A stretch of DNA of 39,015 nucleotides. Source: Chloroflexota bacterium. Its GTDB lineage: Bacteria; Chloroflexota; Dehalococcoidia; Lucifugimonadales; Lucifugimonadaceae. The translations under genes and the position numbers were made by a program. The stretch covers positions 1 to 39,015 of the forward strand of contig VXSB01000058.1 in assembly GCA_009838175.1 (NCBI GenBank). Direction: 5' to 3'. Numbering within the stretch: position 1 is the first letter of the stretch; each line of letters starts with the position of its first letter. The notes beneath the pieces are model-generated. The model made no database searches. It worked only from the letters and a program-made list of their open reading frames with translations, and was not told where the DNA came from. Positions 25,010 through 33,234 of the stretch are shown here, in pieces.

Positions 25010-26128
25010 ATGATCGATAAAGCGAAGCTGATCTCAGGCGTAACATGCGGTATCTTTTCAGTTCTACTCTTCGCACTTGTCGGGTGCACTGAAATAACCA
25101 CGCAGCCCGCGCCCGGTGAACCGTCTGCGACACATGTCAAGTCGAAACCGTGGAGTCCCGAAGCCTCCGAACCGACTGGTGCGGCAGCCGAACAAGCTTC
25201 ACGAGAGTATCTTTTGGGAACGGTTGAGCCGTGCACGAGGAAATTCGGCGGGATAGAACCTTGCGTACATCCTACGCAGCAGAGCGAGGGTTCAGTGGTT
25301 GAAGCCCATTCGGGAGAACCGTTCGATCCTCTGGATATCGATGATGTCGTGGCACACGACCTGATCAACAGTGACGGTGCGTCTGTTGCGCACATGGTGG
25401 TGCGCGGGATCCTGCTGCCCGGGACCACTAGATGTGGAGTTTATCCGTACCATCCCCCACGTTCGGAGAATGCATTTACTTCGTCTTCGCCTTGGGTCGT
25501 GTGCTACGTGGATTCCCAGGTTCACGACTACATCGTCGGCAAGGGGCCGGAGAAGCTCACTTTGAGCGTTAGCGGCAGGCTCATTCTGGATGCGTTCTCT
25601 CACGATGATTTCCCGAACCAAATCGAACTCGCCGAAATGGTTAAGGATTCGCAAGCGGAACAGATCGCAGGTATCGAGGACATGCTGATCGGGCGCGAAT
25701 GGGTGGTTGGCATTAACCCCAGCAGCAACATCGCGCAACTTGCCTGGAATCCGGTCTCCGTCTTCCCCGTTGAGCGAGCCGACGATGGCGAAGTGCGGGT
25801 AGTGTCACGATGGCTACGCTTCATGAGGGCAGATGGCGACGAGATCACGGACGAGCACCGCGATCATCTTTCGTGGCCGTTGGACGAATTCGAACGGCGC
25901 GCCGTAGCGTTTCATGAGAATAGGCCTGAAAAGTCAGGCGTGGGCTGGGACTATCTACCGGCGACCATTCTTACGGACGCGTACGACATTCATAAGTACT
26001 TCGACGAAGAGCTGAGGCCGTACTACGAACCTCATGACCTTGTTCCCGCAACGCCCGGACCTGCGCCCGGGGAACTCCACTCCCATCCCGCCGCTGTGGA
26101 GATACTGCTTGAATCAACCGAACCCTAA
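25010..26128 (+). CDS. Lipoprotein of a novel family, module 1
   Basis: A 372-residue protein from ATG 25010 (AGGAG 11 bases upstream; an earlier ATG at 24980 is possible). A signal sequence ends in the lipobox LVGC. After a low-complexity region come four cysteines in a pattern shared with its two paralogues: C...PC (EPCTRKFGGIEPC), RC in LLPGTTRC, and CY in WVVCYVDSQVHDYIVG. The core motif is VVRGILLPGTTRC, then YIVGKGPEKLTLSVSG. I recognise no named domain. It would be attached to the outer face of the membrane. Its constant place after a metzincin gene suggests an inhibitor, chaperone or partner. Confidence 0.75.
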   Translation: MIDKAKLISGVTCGIFSVLLFALVGCTEITTQPAPGEPSATHVKSKPWSPEASEPTGAAAEQASREYLLGTVEPCTRKFGGIEPCVHPTQQSEGSVVEAHSGEPFDPLDIDDVVAHDLINSDGASVAHMVVRGILLPGTTRCGVYPYHPPRSENAFTSSSPWVVCYVDSQVHDYIVGKGPEKLTLSVSGRLILDAFSHDDFPNQIELAEMVKDSQAEQIAGIEDMLIGREWVVGINPSSNIAQLAWNPVSVFPVERADDGEVRVVSRWLRFMRADGDEITDEHRDHLSWPLDEFERRAVAFHENRPEKSGVGWDYLPATILTDAYDIHKYFDEELRPYYEPHDLVPATPGPAPGELHSHPAAVEILLESTEP

Positions 26129-26198
26129 AGCGAGCGCGTGTCCTGAGCAGAATCTTGTTCAACGGATTCGTTCATGCTCAAATCCCGTGTCAATCCGC

Positions 26199-26222
26199 AT
26201 GGGGATTATGCCTTTTACACAC
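26199..26222. repeat. Left arm of the 24-bp inverted repeat flanking the SDR gene
   Basis: ATGGGGATTATGCCTTTTAC followed by ACAC. The - strand of 26975-26998 has the same sequence with one change (C for G at position 5). The right arm includes the start codon of the SDR gene. Confidence 0.75.
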
Positions 26223-26230
26223 CCAGATTC

Positions 26231-26998
26231 TTAGTCGTCTCGTCGCAAAAGGCTGAAACTCCTAGCACTAGGGCCTCGATTTGGCTGTGTAGCGATGAAC
26301 AACGCCATTGGCACCACGTCTTCTGGTCGTTTCACCCATTCGCTATCAACATCAAACACGGATTCTTGAGCCTTCGACGCATAACTCGCTCCAGAATAGG
26401 TTGTGACGGGACCCGGTATCAGTTCATTCACACTGATGTTGTCGTCCCACAATTCTTGCGCCAAGACTCTGGTCAACATCCAAAGAGCAGCCTTGGAACA
26501 CGCATGAGCAGACGTGGCAGCGCGCCCGTTGTGCCCCAAACCGGATCCAATCGTGAGAATTTTGCCTGTTCCATTTTTGCGTAGATACGGAATGGCTTCT
26601 CTCATGCAGTAGTATGCACCGATGAATGACACATCCAAGGTGGCTAACCAAGCCTCGGGATCGCTGTCTACAACGGTCCGATGGTCATAAGTCTTCGCGG
26701 CGTTGACTACAAGAATGTCGAGTCCTCCGAATGCACTCACGACCTCGTTGAATAAACGCGATACAGATTTCAGGTCGGTCACGTCAGTTTGCACTGCTAT
26801 AGCCCTACCGCCCGCATTTGTTATTTCCGCCGCCGTGGTCTCGATCTCGGACAGAGTGCGGGCGGCGCACCCGACTGCCGCTCCTTCAGCTGCGTATGCA
26901 ATGGCGATTGCCTTTCCTATGCCACGACCGGCACCAGTGACGATTGCCACCTTCCCGTTCAATTTGTGTTTTTCGTGTGTAAAAGGCATAATCGCCAT
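26231..26998 (-). CDS. Short-chain dehydrogenase/reductase with altered catalytic Tyr
   Basis: A 255-residue classical SDR. The NAD(P) site TGAGRGIG is at 21-28, the VNAA structural motif near 98-101, and the Ser-Tyr-Lys triad region has Ser152, then SAHACSKAAL, where His165 stands in place of Tyr and Lys169 is kept. The C-terminus (PSARSFSLLRRDD) is typical of one SDR group. A reductase without the catalytic Tyr may be inactive or altered; the codon CAT is one change from TAT. The gene lies between inverted repeats and on the strand opposite to the protease modules. A GGGAGG site precedes the ATG closely. Confidence 0.9.
   Translation of the reverse strand: MAIMPFTHEKHKLNGKVAIVTGAGRGIGKAIAIAYAAEGAAVGCAARTLSEIETTAAEITNAGGRAIAVQTDVTDLKSVSRLFNEVVSAFGGLDILVVNAAKTYDHRTVVDSDPEAWLATLDVSFIGAYYCMREAIPYLRKNGTGKILTIGSGLGHNGRAATSAHACSKAALWMLTRVLAQELWDDNISVNELIPGPVTTYSGASYASKAQESVFDVDSEWVKRPEDVVPMALFIATQPNRGPSARSFSLLRRDD
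26975..26998. repeat. Right arm of the 24-bp inverted repeat, overlapping the SDR start
   Basis: Read on the - strand this is ATGGCGATTATGCCTTTTAC followed by ACAC, matching 26199-26222 at 23 of 24 positions. The two arms bound an 800-bp unit consisting of the SDR gene. Confidence 0.75.
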
Positions 26999-27064
26999 CC
27001 GCCTCCCTTGTAATTTATCGCCAACTCTAGGGGCCGAGATCTACCCTGGCCCTCACTGCTTCCT

Positions 27065-27283
27065 CTAAGTCCCGCGTCCGAAGGTGAAGCAGACGTCGTC
27101 TTCGGGCAGCACGGCCACGGTTGCGCCGGCGGTGTAACTGCCGCTCTCCACGACCTGATCCTCGACCCCCTCGCGGTGGTCCAGCCGGCCCCATTCGCAC
27201 GCCGAGGCGTCCGAAAGGGAGGCGATCGAGTAGGTTACCGGCCGGATATCGCCGTTCACGAAGCGCTTCCAATTCACTGGCAC
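27065..27283 (-). pseudogene. C-terminal fragment of a beta-rich surface domain
   Basis: A 72-residue frame from a GTG that overlaps the end of the LRR gene by 10 bases. The stretch VNGDIRPVTYSIASLSDASA, then CEWGRLDH and SYTAGATVAVLPEDD, resembles a small repeat domain with the pattern 'G-x-DI-x-P-x-TY ... CEW-x-RL' that I recall from Chloroflexota secreted proteins. The N-terminal part is missing, so it is probably the tail of a deleted gene. Confidence 0.45.
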
Positions 27284-29868
27284 GTCGGAAGCGCAACCGA
27301 CGAAAGATCGTTGTGTCGCACACGCGTAAGGTTGGCAGGAATGCAGCCCGTCAACTCAGCATTGCCGCTGATGTTGAAAGTCTCCAAATTTTGCAGCTGC
27401 GAAAGTTCAACCGGAATGGCTCCCGAAAGTTGGTTGTCCAGCAGACTCAAAAACTCCAGGTCGACAAGATTGCCCAATGACGCTGGGATCGACCCCGTCA
27501 GTCGATTCTCTGACAACCCGAGAGACTTGAGCTTCGTCAAATTGCCAAGTTCGCTTGGGATGTCGCCTTGCAGGTTGTTGTAACCGAGAAACAGGTGCTC
27601 CAAAGTGTCGATCTGTGAGAGTTCTGGCGGGATGCCGCCAACGAGCCGATTGCCTGCAAGGTCGATCATCATGGCGTTGCGCAACTGACTCAGCTCCGCC
27701 GGTATTGCACCCGACAATTTGTTGTTTACCAACACCAGGTATACCAACTTGCTCAATTCGCCTATCTCCGCCGGAATCTCCGATGAGAAGTCGTTGTGAT
27801 AGAGATCTAGAGACTCCAAATGCGTCAGGTTCGCGATACCAGCGGAAATCGGTCCGTTCAGCAGGTTGGCACGCAAGCTCAACTCTTCGAGTCGCGCAAG
27901 TCGCCACATAGTTTCAGGAATCTCCCCCGTCAAATTGTTGTCGCCGAGATCCAATACTTCAAGGTTGGTCAATTCGCCGATCTGCATCGGGATGAGGCCC
28001 GTAAAGCTGTTCCGGCCAAGGTCCAATCTCGTCAGGCGACCCAACTCGCCGATGACCTCCGGCAACGGACCGCCAATCGAGTTATCAAACAGGTTGAGGA
28101 CTTGCAGGCGTGACAAATCACCGATCTTCTCCGTGATATGGCCAGAAAGCTGGTTCCTTGGCAGCGTCAATTCGATCACGCGCCCTGATCCGTCAGTCTT
28201 GACGCCGTGCCACCTATCGATCGGAGCGGTCGTAAGCCATCCAGTATCGTCGGCCCAATTGGCACCGTCGGTGGCGTTGTAAAAAGCGATCAATGCCTTC
28301 TTGTCTGCCGAAACCTGCGGCTCGGTTCGGCAATAACTCAGTCCTATATGATCGACCACGCCCTGCGGAATGATCTCGCTCAACTTCCTCGAAACGCAAC
28401 CCGTGAAATCGTTGTTGCCGATTGAAGCAACCTCGAGATTTACGAGACCGGCGAGTTCGCTAGGAATTTCACCTCTGAGCTGGTTGTCCTGCAGCGTCAG
28501 CCAACGCAGTTCGCTCAAGTTACCCAGTTCCCCAGGGATCGAACCAGTCAGCAGATTCCCCAACAGATCCAAATGCATCAGATTGGCCAAGTTCCCTAAT
28601 TCCGGCGGGATGCTGCCCCTCAATCTGTTACCCATTAGCGAGAGATCTTCCAGGTTTGCCAGACCGCCCAGTTCGCGGGGAATCCAACCCGTAAGTTGGT
28701 TCTTGCCTATGAATATTTGCTTGACGTTCTGCAAACCACCGAGTTCAGGAGGTATAGGCCCAGCGAGTTGGTTGTCGCCCAACAATAGGAACTCAAGACT
28801 GGACAACCTACCAAGTTCCGGAGGGATCAAGCCCGAAAGTTGGTTTCCGCTGAGAGATAACCACCTGAGTCTCATCAAATCACCCAACTCAACAGGTATA
28901 TTGCCGTTCAGAAGATTGTGCCCCAACATCAGCTCTTCAAGATTCCCTAAACCGCCCAATTCACGCGGAATCGCGCCTGACAATTGGTTTTCCCATGCGC
29001 GCAACGACTTCAGGTTTTTCAATTGTCCGATGACGGCCGGCAACTCGCCGGAAAGTCGATTCCCGCCAACATGTAGATCGATCAGATTGCCGAGTCCGCC
29101 GATTTCACGCGGTATCGGACCACTCAGGACATTGCGATCCATGAAGACGTGCCTGAGCTCTGTCAACTGACCGATGTCTGGGGACAAGTTGCCGACGAGA
29201 TTGTTCTCTGACAATTCGATGACGACCACTCTGTCGTTATCGTCGGTGTGAACTCCGTGCCAACTACTCAAAGGCTCGGTACTCAACCAGTTCGTGTTGT
29301 CGATCCAATCGTCCCCGCCGGTCGAGTGGTAGAGCGCGGTTAACGCCGCCCTGTCGGGAAAAGGCGTCGGCGTCGGGGTGTTGGTCGGCGTCGGCGTATC
29401 CGTCGGTATCGGTGTAGGGGTCGGCGTCGGCGTTTGCGTCGGTGTATGAGTTGCTGTCGGCGTCGGGCTGTACGTAGCAGTCGGCGTGGGCGTAAACGTC
29501 GCGGTCGGCGAATGGGTCGCGGTCGGCGTTTGAGTCGGCGTGCTCGTCGCCGTCGGTGTTTCCGTAGGCAATGGTGTGTAGGTCGGCAAAGGCGTATAGG
29601 TGGGTGGTACAGTCGCAGTCGCCATCGGCGTCGGTGTAACCACCATCAACGCCTCCGGAATGGGCGTCTTGGTGGGTATCGGGGGTCGCGTCGCCATCGG
29701 CGTCGCCGTAGAGGTCGCAGTCGCGACAACCGTAGCCGTAGCTTCAGGTTCCGAACCTTGGCAAGCGATTACCGCCACCGTGACAAGCAAACTCACCACA
29801 CATGCCCAAACCAGCGAGACACCGAGTCTCAAGCAACGGATCAACCCCTTCTCGTTATTGGACTTCAT
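27274..29868 (-). CDS. LRR lipoprotein with long TPT linker
   Basis: A protein of about 864 residues from the ATG at 29868 (an ATG at 29886 is also possible). The signal ends in the lipobox VIAC. A Thr-Pro-rich linker of about 130 residues follows ([20 protein letters not shown] and similar). Then come two blocks, each opened by a cap ([14 protein letters not shown] and [20 protein letters not shown]) and 12 leucine-rich repeats of about 24 residues with plant-type consensus (LGNLxxLxxLxLxxNxLxGxIPxEL). It should be displayed on the cell surface for protein or ligand binding. The frame is intact. It probably has its own promoter in 29890-30022. Confidence 0.9.
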   Translation of the reverse strand: MKSNNEKGLIRCLRLGVSLVWACVVSLLVTVAVIACQGSEPEATATVVATATSTATPMATRPPIPTKTPIPEALMVVTPTPMATATVPPTYTPLPTYTPLPTETPTATSTPTQTPTATHSPTATFTPTPTATYSPTPTATHTPTQTPTPTPTPIPTDTPTPTNTPTPTPFPDRAALTALYHSTGGDDWIDNTNWLSTEPLSSWHGVHTDDNDRVVVIELSENNLVGNLSPDIGQLTELRHVFMDRNVLSGPIPREIGGLGNLIDLHVGGNRLSGELPAVIGQLKNLKSLRAWENQLSGAIPRELGGLGNLEELMLGHNLLNGNIPVELGDLMRLRWLSLSGNQLSGLIPPELGRLSSLEFLLLGDNQLAGPIPPELGGLQNVKQIFIGKNQLTGWIPRELGGLANLEDLSLMGNRLRGSIPPELGNLANLMHLDLLGNLLTGSIPGELGNLSELRWLTLQDNQLRGEIPSELAGLVNLEVASIGNNDFTGCVSRKLSEIIPQGVVDHIGLSYCRTEPQVSADKKALIAFYNATDGANWADDTGWLTTAPIDRWHGVKTDGSGRVIELTLPRNQLSGHITEKIGDLSRLQVLNLFDNSIGGPLPEVIGELGRLTRLDLGRNSFTGLIPMQIGELTNLEVLDLGDNNLTGEIPETMWRLARLEELSLRANLLNGPISAGIANLTHLESLDLYHNDFSSEIPAEIGELSKLVYLVLVNNKLSGAIPAELSQLRNAMMIDLAGNRLVGGIPPELSQIDTLEHLFLGYNNLQGDIPSELGNLTKLKSLGLSENRLTGSIPASLGNLVDLEFLSLLDNQLSGAIPVELSQLQNLETFNISGNAELTGCIPANLTRVRHNDLSSVALPTCQ

Positions 29869-30022
29869 GCCTCGAATCCCGACCATCAATCGATTGATGC
29901 GTTAACTCGATGGAAACACCAAAACTAAAGGGGCCATATAGGTGTGGGAGCGATCGGCTTTGGGTCGCCATTTCGCGAGGGTACCATCTGAATCAGCCGA
30001 TCCCGCTGAGAATCACGCGTTC

Positions 30023-30640
30023 TCATTCGTCGAAGACGTATGTCTCGTCGTAGATTTGCACCAGGCTTCGTCCGTTGTACGACCAGTAAGGGCGCGGTGC
30101 GACAAACGAGTTGATGGGTTTGCCCAGTGCGATTTTCGTGGCTCTGGTGAGTGTCATCTCCTCGTCTCCGAAAATAACCGATTTCGGCGATGCGACTTTC
30201 GCTGTCTCTCCAGTGCGGTTGAACATGATCTCCTCATCCTCGGGAATGCCCATCTCATCGAAGTTGAAATTTGGGCGGGCATGTGTCAGATTCTCTCCCG
30301 CGACAATCGAGACTTGGTCAATTGATTCGTTCTCGGAGTTGATCTGTGGCGTCACGTCTTCGACGCTTATTAGTTGAAGCAGCGATTTCAAACGTTCGGG
30401 GTGTATGCGGAAGAACTCTCGTTTAGGATTGATTCGGAAATCGTCTAGCAGATCGAATATCGCGGCTTCCAGTCCGCTTTCGTCGTCTACTCGAACCGCG
30501 ATCTCGCAGACGAACGGGACGGGGACGGAAGTGTTGAAGAGGGTGTCGATTCGGACTTGGGGATTCTCGCTGCTGGTCTTGCCGATCTTCACGATGCCCG
30601 ACATCGCGGGATTGCTGAGGACGTAGACGATTCCGCTCAT
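30023..30640 (-). CDS. GIY-YIG (T5orf172-like) nuclease-domain protein
   Basis: A 205-residue cytoplasmic protein. The N-terminal 90 residues match the T5orf172/Mug113 type of GIY-YIG domain: GIVYVLSNPAMSGIVKIGKT, then RIDTLFNTSVPVPFVCE and a helix DDESGLEAAIFDLLDD. The C-terminal part (about 150-205, ATKIALGKPINS then APRPYWSYNGRSLVQIYDE) resembles the DUF4357-type tail often fused to it. Such proteins occur in phage and defence contexts. It is divergent from the gene at 30678. Confidence 0.8.
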   Translation of the reverse strand: MSGIVYVLSNPAMSGIVKIGKTSSENPQVRIDTLFNTSVPVPFVCEIAVRVDDESGLEAAIFDLLDDFRINPKREFFRIHPERLKSLLQLISVEDVTPQINSENESIDQVSIVAGENLTHARPNFNFDEMGIPEDEEIMFNRTGETAKVASPKSVIFGDEEMTLTRATKIALGKPINSFVAPRPYWSYNGRSLVQIYDETYVFDE

Positions 30641-30677
30641 CTGAGAAAGTTCGCTTTCACGGCTGTTTGAGTTCGGC

Positions 30678-30917
30678 GTGTCGAGCCAGTTAGATGCCTT
30701 AGTTGAGTTGCGATCCCAATTGTCTGCCTGTCGCGCTTTCCGCTATTCTGCGCGTGCCCATTCTCATCAAGTCGTCGTCGTGCCTGATGCCGAAAAGCTG
30801 GTGGTTGAGCATATGCCCGCCTTAGGGAGCGTTGGCGTAGATTACTCTGAGCATCTGGTTCGCTTGGCGTTCTGTGAGCAACCCATGCGTTCTCAAGTTG
30901 AGAAGAGAACGATCTAA
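30678..30917 (+). CDS. Hypothetical small protein divergent from the GIY-YIG gene
   Basis: A 79-residue frame from GTG. The sequence (QLDALVELRSQLSACRAFR, PDAEKLVVEHMPALGSVGVD, YSEHLVRLAFCEQPMRSQ) has balanced composition and helix patterns of a real soluble protein. The frame continues upstream to a Leu-Phe-Glu-Phe stretch without a better start. It ends just before repeat copy B. The family is unknown. Confidence 0.45.
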   Translation: MSSQLDALVELRSQLSACRAFRYSARAHSHQVVVVPDAEKLVVEHMPALGSVGVDYSEHLVRLAFCEQPMRSQVEKRTI

Positions 30918-30930
30918 TAGAAGCTTCGCA

Positions 30931-31216
30931 CAACTGAGATTGAGATTTGGTGAACTCGCATTGTGTGGATGTGAAAATTCGGTGGCCTAGCGGCGCGTCG
31001 ACGCAAGAAAGGAGGTTACGCGCAATCTTCAAGATCTCGGTCAGGACTCATCGTGCGTGACGCGCAACGATTCGAACAATGGCCAGGTTAGGAGGAGAAC
31101 GGTTGGCTATGTCCCGATAGGCCGCGGCGAATGTGAAAACGCTTCTGCCCACCTTTCGCTGAACCGAAATCGTTCAGTCTGCCGTGTGGCTAGTTTACTC
31201 GGTTGGTCCGGTCGAG
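30931..31216. repeat. Diverged dispersed repeat, copy B
   Basis: See copy A at 19113-19376. The best conserved part is 31150-31210, containing CTTTCGCTGAACCGAA and TTGGTCC. It lies between the gene at 30678 and the small gene at 31229. Confidence 0.55.
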
Positions 31217-31228
31217 AGGTGGCGGATA

Positions 31229-31405
31229 GTGCAGTTTCCAGTTCAGGGATTGCAAAAGTGCGAATGGCTGCGCCGCTGCTCAGAGAAGGAACTAGTGGAA
31301 ATAAGCAAAGCGCGGCTGGTGCCGGAAACCCGGCTGGAGCTGACGGCGCAGAGGGATGTTGGGGATTGCGTCACGAGCCGGGTCCCGCCTAAGGGGCGAC
31401 GCTGA
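31229..31405 (+). CDS. Small hypothetical protein
   Basis: A 58-residue frame from a GTG (an upstream GTG at 31184 is possible) with a GAGAGGTGG site nearby. The sequence MQFPVQGLQKCEWLRRCSEK, then VPETRLELTAQRDVGDCVTS, looks coding: three cysteines, charged, no membrane segment. It follows repeat copy B directly, so that repeat could be its leader. No family is recognised. Confidence 0.45.
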   Translation: MQFPVQGLQKCEWLRRCSEKELVEISKARLVPETRLELTAQRDVGDCVTSRVPPKGRR

Positions 31406-31467
31406 TAAAATCCGAACCGCGGCGCGTCAGGGCGGCGCGACGATGCAATGGGCTTGAGAGGCAAAAC

Positions 31468-31581
31468 ATGGCAGAAGGCAGCAAGGGTGGAAGCGGCAAG
31501 GGCGGTTCGAGCCCGAACTGGCCAAGCAAGACCGGCAACCCGTCCGGCGGCGGCAGGGGCAACAATCCTCCCAAGAAATGA
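31468..31581 (+). CDS. Tiny Gly/Ser-rich protein
   Basis: A 37-residue protein starting ATG with GAGAGG eight bases upstream: MAEGSKGGSGKGG, then SSPNWPSKTGNPSGGG, ending RGNNPPKK. The Asn-Trp-Pro-Ser and GRGNNPPK pieces form a pattern I associate with a small conserved but uncharacterised protein family. It is probably disordered. The function is unknown. Confidence 0.55.
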   Translation: MAEGSKGGSGKGGSSPNWPSKTGNPSGGGRGNNPPKK

Positions 31582-32301
31582 CCGTCGACGGCTCATCAAT
31601 CGCGGCCGCGACCTCGATCCGCCGCGACGCGTGAGCGGAATCGCAACGCTTTCTGTGCGGTCATGAATGGTGTGCTATTCCACAGCGTCGCTGCTCCATT
31701 CGTCGCGCTTCGGGATCTTCAAATGCGCGCTGGACAGCTGATAGAGGTGCGTTGTTCCGAAGAGGATGATTGTTACGTGTGAAGCGTTTTTCAGTTGCGT
31801 AACGGCACTCGGTTCAAATCGAATAGGAACCTACAACCGTTTACGCTAGATACTGAAGTCTCCAAGATGTCGCTTGCAGATTGTCGGCGCACCGCGGTTT
31901 CGCGAATGCTGTAGTGTGAAACGCCACAGCGTGGGGATTTGAGTTTGCGCCGTCCTTAGCGTCAATCTAGAACCGCGCCTCGTGCCCGGCACCTCCCTCC
32001 GTGAATGGCTCCCACGGCCAACTAGAAAAGCGGACTTAAAACGAGCCTTCCATTCCGCGTTTGGACGACTTCGCCCGGCTCACCTCGGGCCAGAATACCC
32101 AGCCCTGGCTCGCGATGATGGCGACCCTGTCTTCCGGGGGAAGCATATCATCGTACACGCCAAGGTGTCATCGGCATCGTTCTTCGGTCAATGCAAAGAA
32201 CATTCCAGACGGTTGTTAAGGGATTCAGCGGAATGAGGGCCGTTAGCCCCTCGTCCCGCCGTTTGCCTGAAACAGCGCGGTGCTGTGCTTTGACCGGCCG
32301 T
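31582..32301. other. About 0.7 kb without a clear gene
   Basis: One tiny + strand frame at 31664-31783 (ATG, 39 residues, with RDLQMRAGQLIEVRCSEEDD) could be real or a 5' remnant. Otherwise I see no gene, tRNA or array. The stretch ends at the 3' side of the - strand gene at 32302. Confidence 0.35.
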
Positions 32302-32910
32302 CTACGATGTCCAGCGCACACAGCCACGGCCATCGCATCCGCAGCGCGTGCCCAAGTCGGGCCCTTCGCCCGACAGCAGTCCTTTAAAGATGCAAAGGCA
32401 GTCCTCGATCTCGTATGGTTTGAGAACTGCGAAAGGCTTAGGCAGCTCCTTGACGGGCACGGATGTGCGACTGGGGTGGATTCCAATTGCTAGGGCACCA
32501 CTTCGTGTCCCACTGTGGAGGTAAACCCTCGCTGGTGAGAGGCCGAGTTTGCAGCCGATGCGGTGCGCGGTGTCGTATATCGTGAGCTCGCCGATCATGT
32601 AGGTCTGTTCACCGACCTCCCGAACGATCTCGTGTAGTTCATCGAAGGATGTCGCTTTCCGTATGACCCGCTTACTGTCGGAAAGACGCGCCCCGAACTC
32701 CTGGAGGAAATGGCGGGGGATTCGCCATTGGTGCGGGTGCTTCCTGCCGCCCGCAGTGCACGCGTTAGCTGCCCGCGTGATTGCTTGGCTGAGGGTCGGC
32801 GCGCCCCGATAGAATCGTCGCTCATTCGCAGCGTCGTTCCGGTGATGCGAAATGTAGTCTGCTACCGCCCTTTCAACTCGCCGCTCCATGACCGCATCAT
32901 TTACAGGCAT
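32302..32910 (-). CDS. Conserved hypothetical protein (mobile-DNA associated type)
   Basis: A 202-residue soluble protein from the ATG at 32910, chosen because a GGAGG site lies just upstream; the open frame extends further upstream but that part is unconvincing. The core reads TSFDELHEIVREVGEQ, MIGELTIYDTAHRIGCKLGL, SPARVYLHSGTRSGALAIG and LKPYEIEDCLCIFKGLL. The pattern (GELTxYDTAxRIGxxLGLxPxRVYLHxGTR) is one I recognise as conserved in actinobacterial and related mobile regions, without known function. A helix-hairpin-helix-like fold is possible. Confidence 0.7.
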   Translation of the reverse strand: MPVNDAVMERRVERAVADYISHHRNDAANERRFYRGAPTLSQAITRAANACTAGGRKHPHQWRIPRHFLQEFGARLSDSKRVIRKATSFDELHEIVREVGEQTYMIGELTIYDTAHRIGCKLGLSPARVYLHSGTRSGALAIGIHPSRTSVPVKELPKPFAVLKPYEIEDCLCIFKGLLSGEGPDLGTRCGCDGRGCVRWTS

Positions 32911-33234
32911 ACCGTCCTCCTCAATATAGTACGGGTCATGCATGGCCGTGAAACGTCCGCAACCTCTCAAATGCACGATCGAGACCCGGACAGCCTGTGT
33001 CGGCCGTTCCGCTCCCGTTCGTACACCGCATGATATTTCATCTTCGGCATTTGCGGCCAACAGTTCTCGGTTCCCACGCTTCACGCGGCGCACAAGGACA
33101 AGCGCAGCTGGAGCAGCCGATGCGAATCGACAAGTCGCGCGGGCAGGTACGCGCGCTACTACACGTTCGAGCTGGCGACCGCGGCCGAGGTCACGATCGA
33201 GCTCGTATCGTCTACCGATCCCTACCTTAATCTG

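Noticed and set aside
29434..29928. Arg-rich open frame on the + strand
   Set aside because: It is the antisense of the Thr-Pro linker of the LRR lipoprotein; the composition reflects the opposite strand.
13876..29960. Short shared motif AGGTGTGGG-GCGA at 13880 and 29941
   Set aside because: It is too short, with dissimilar flanks and different positions relative to genes.
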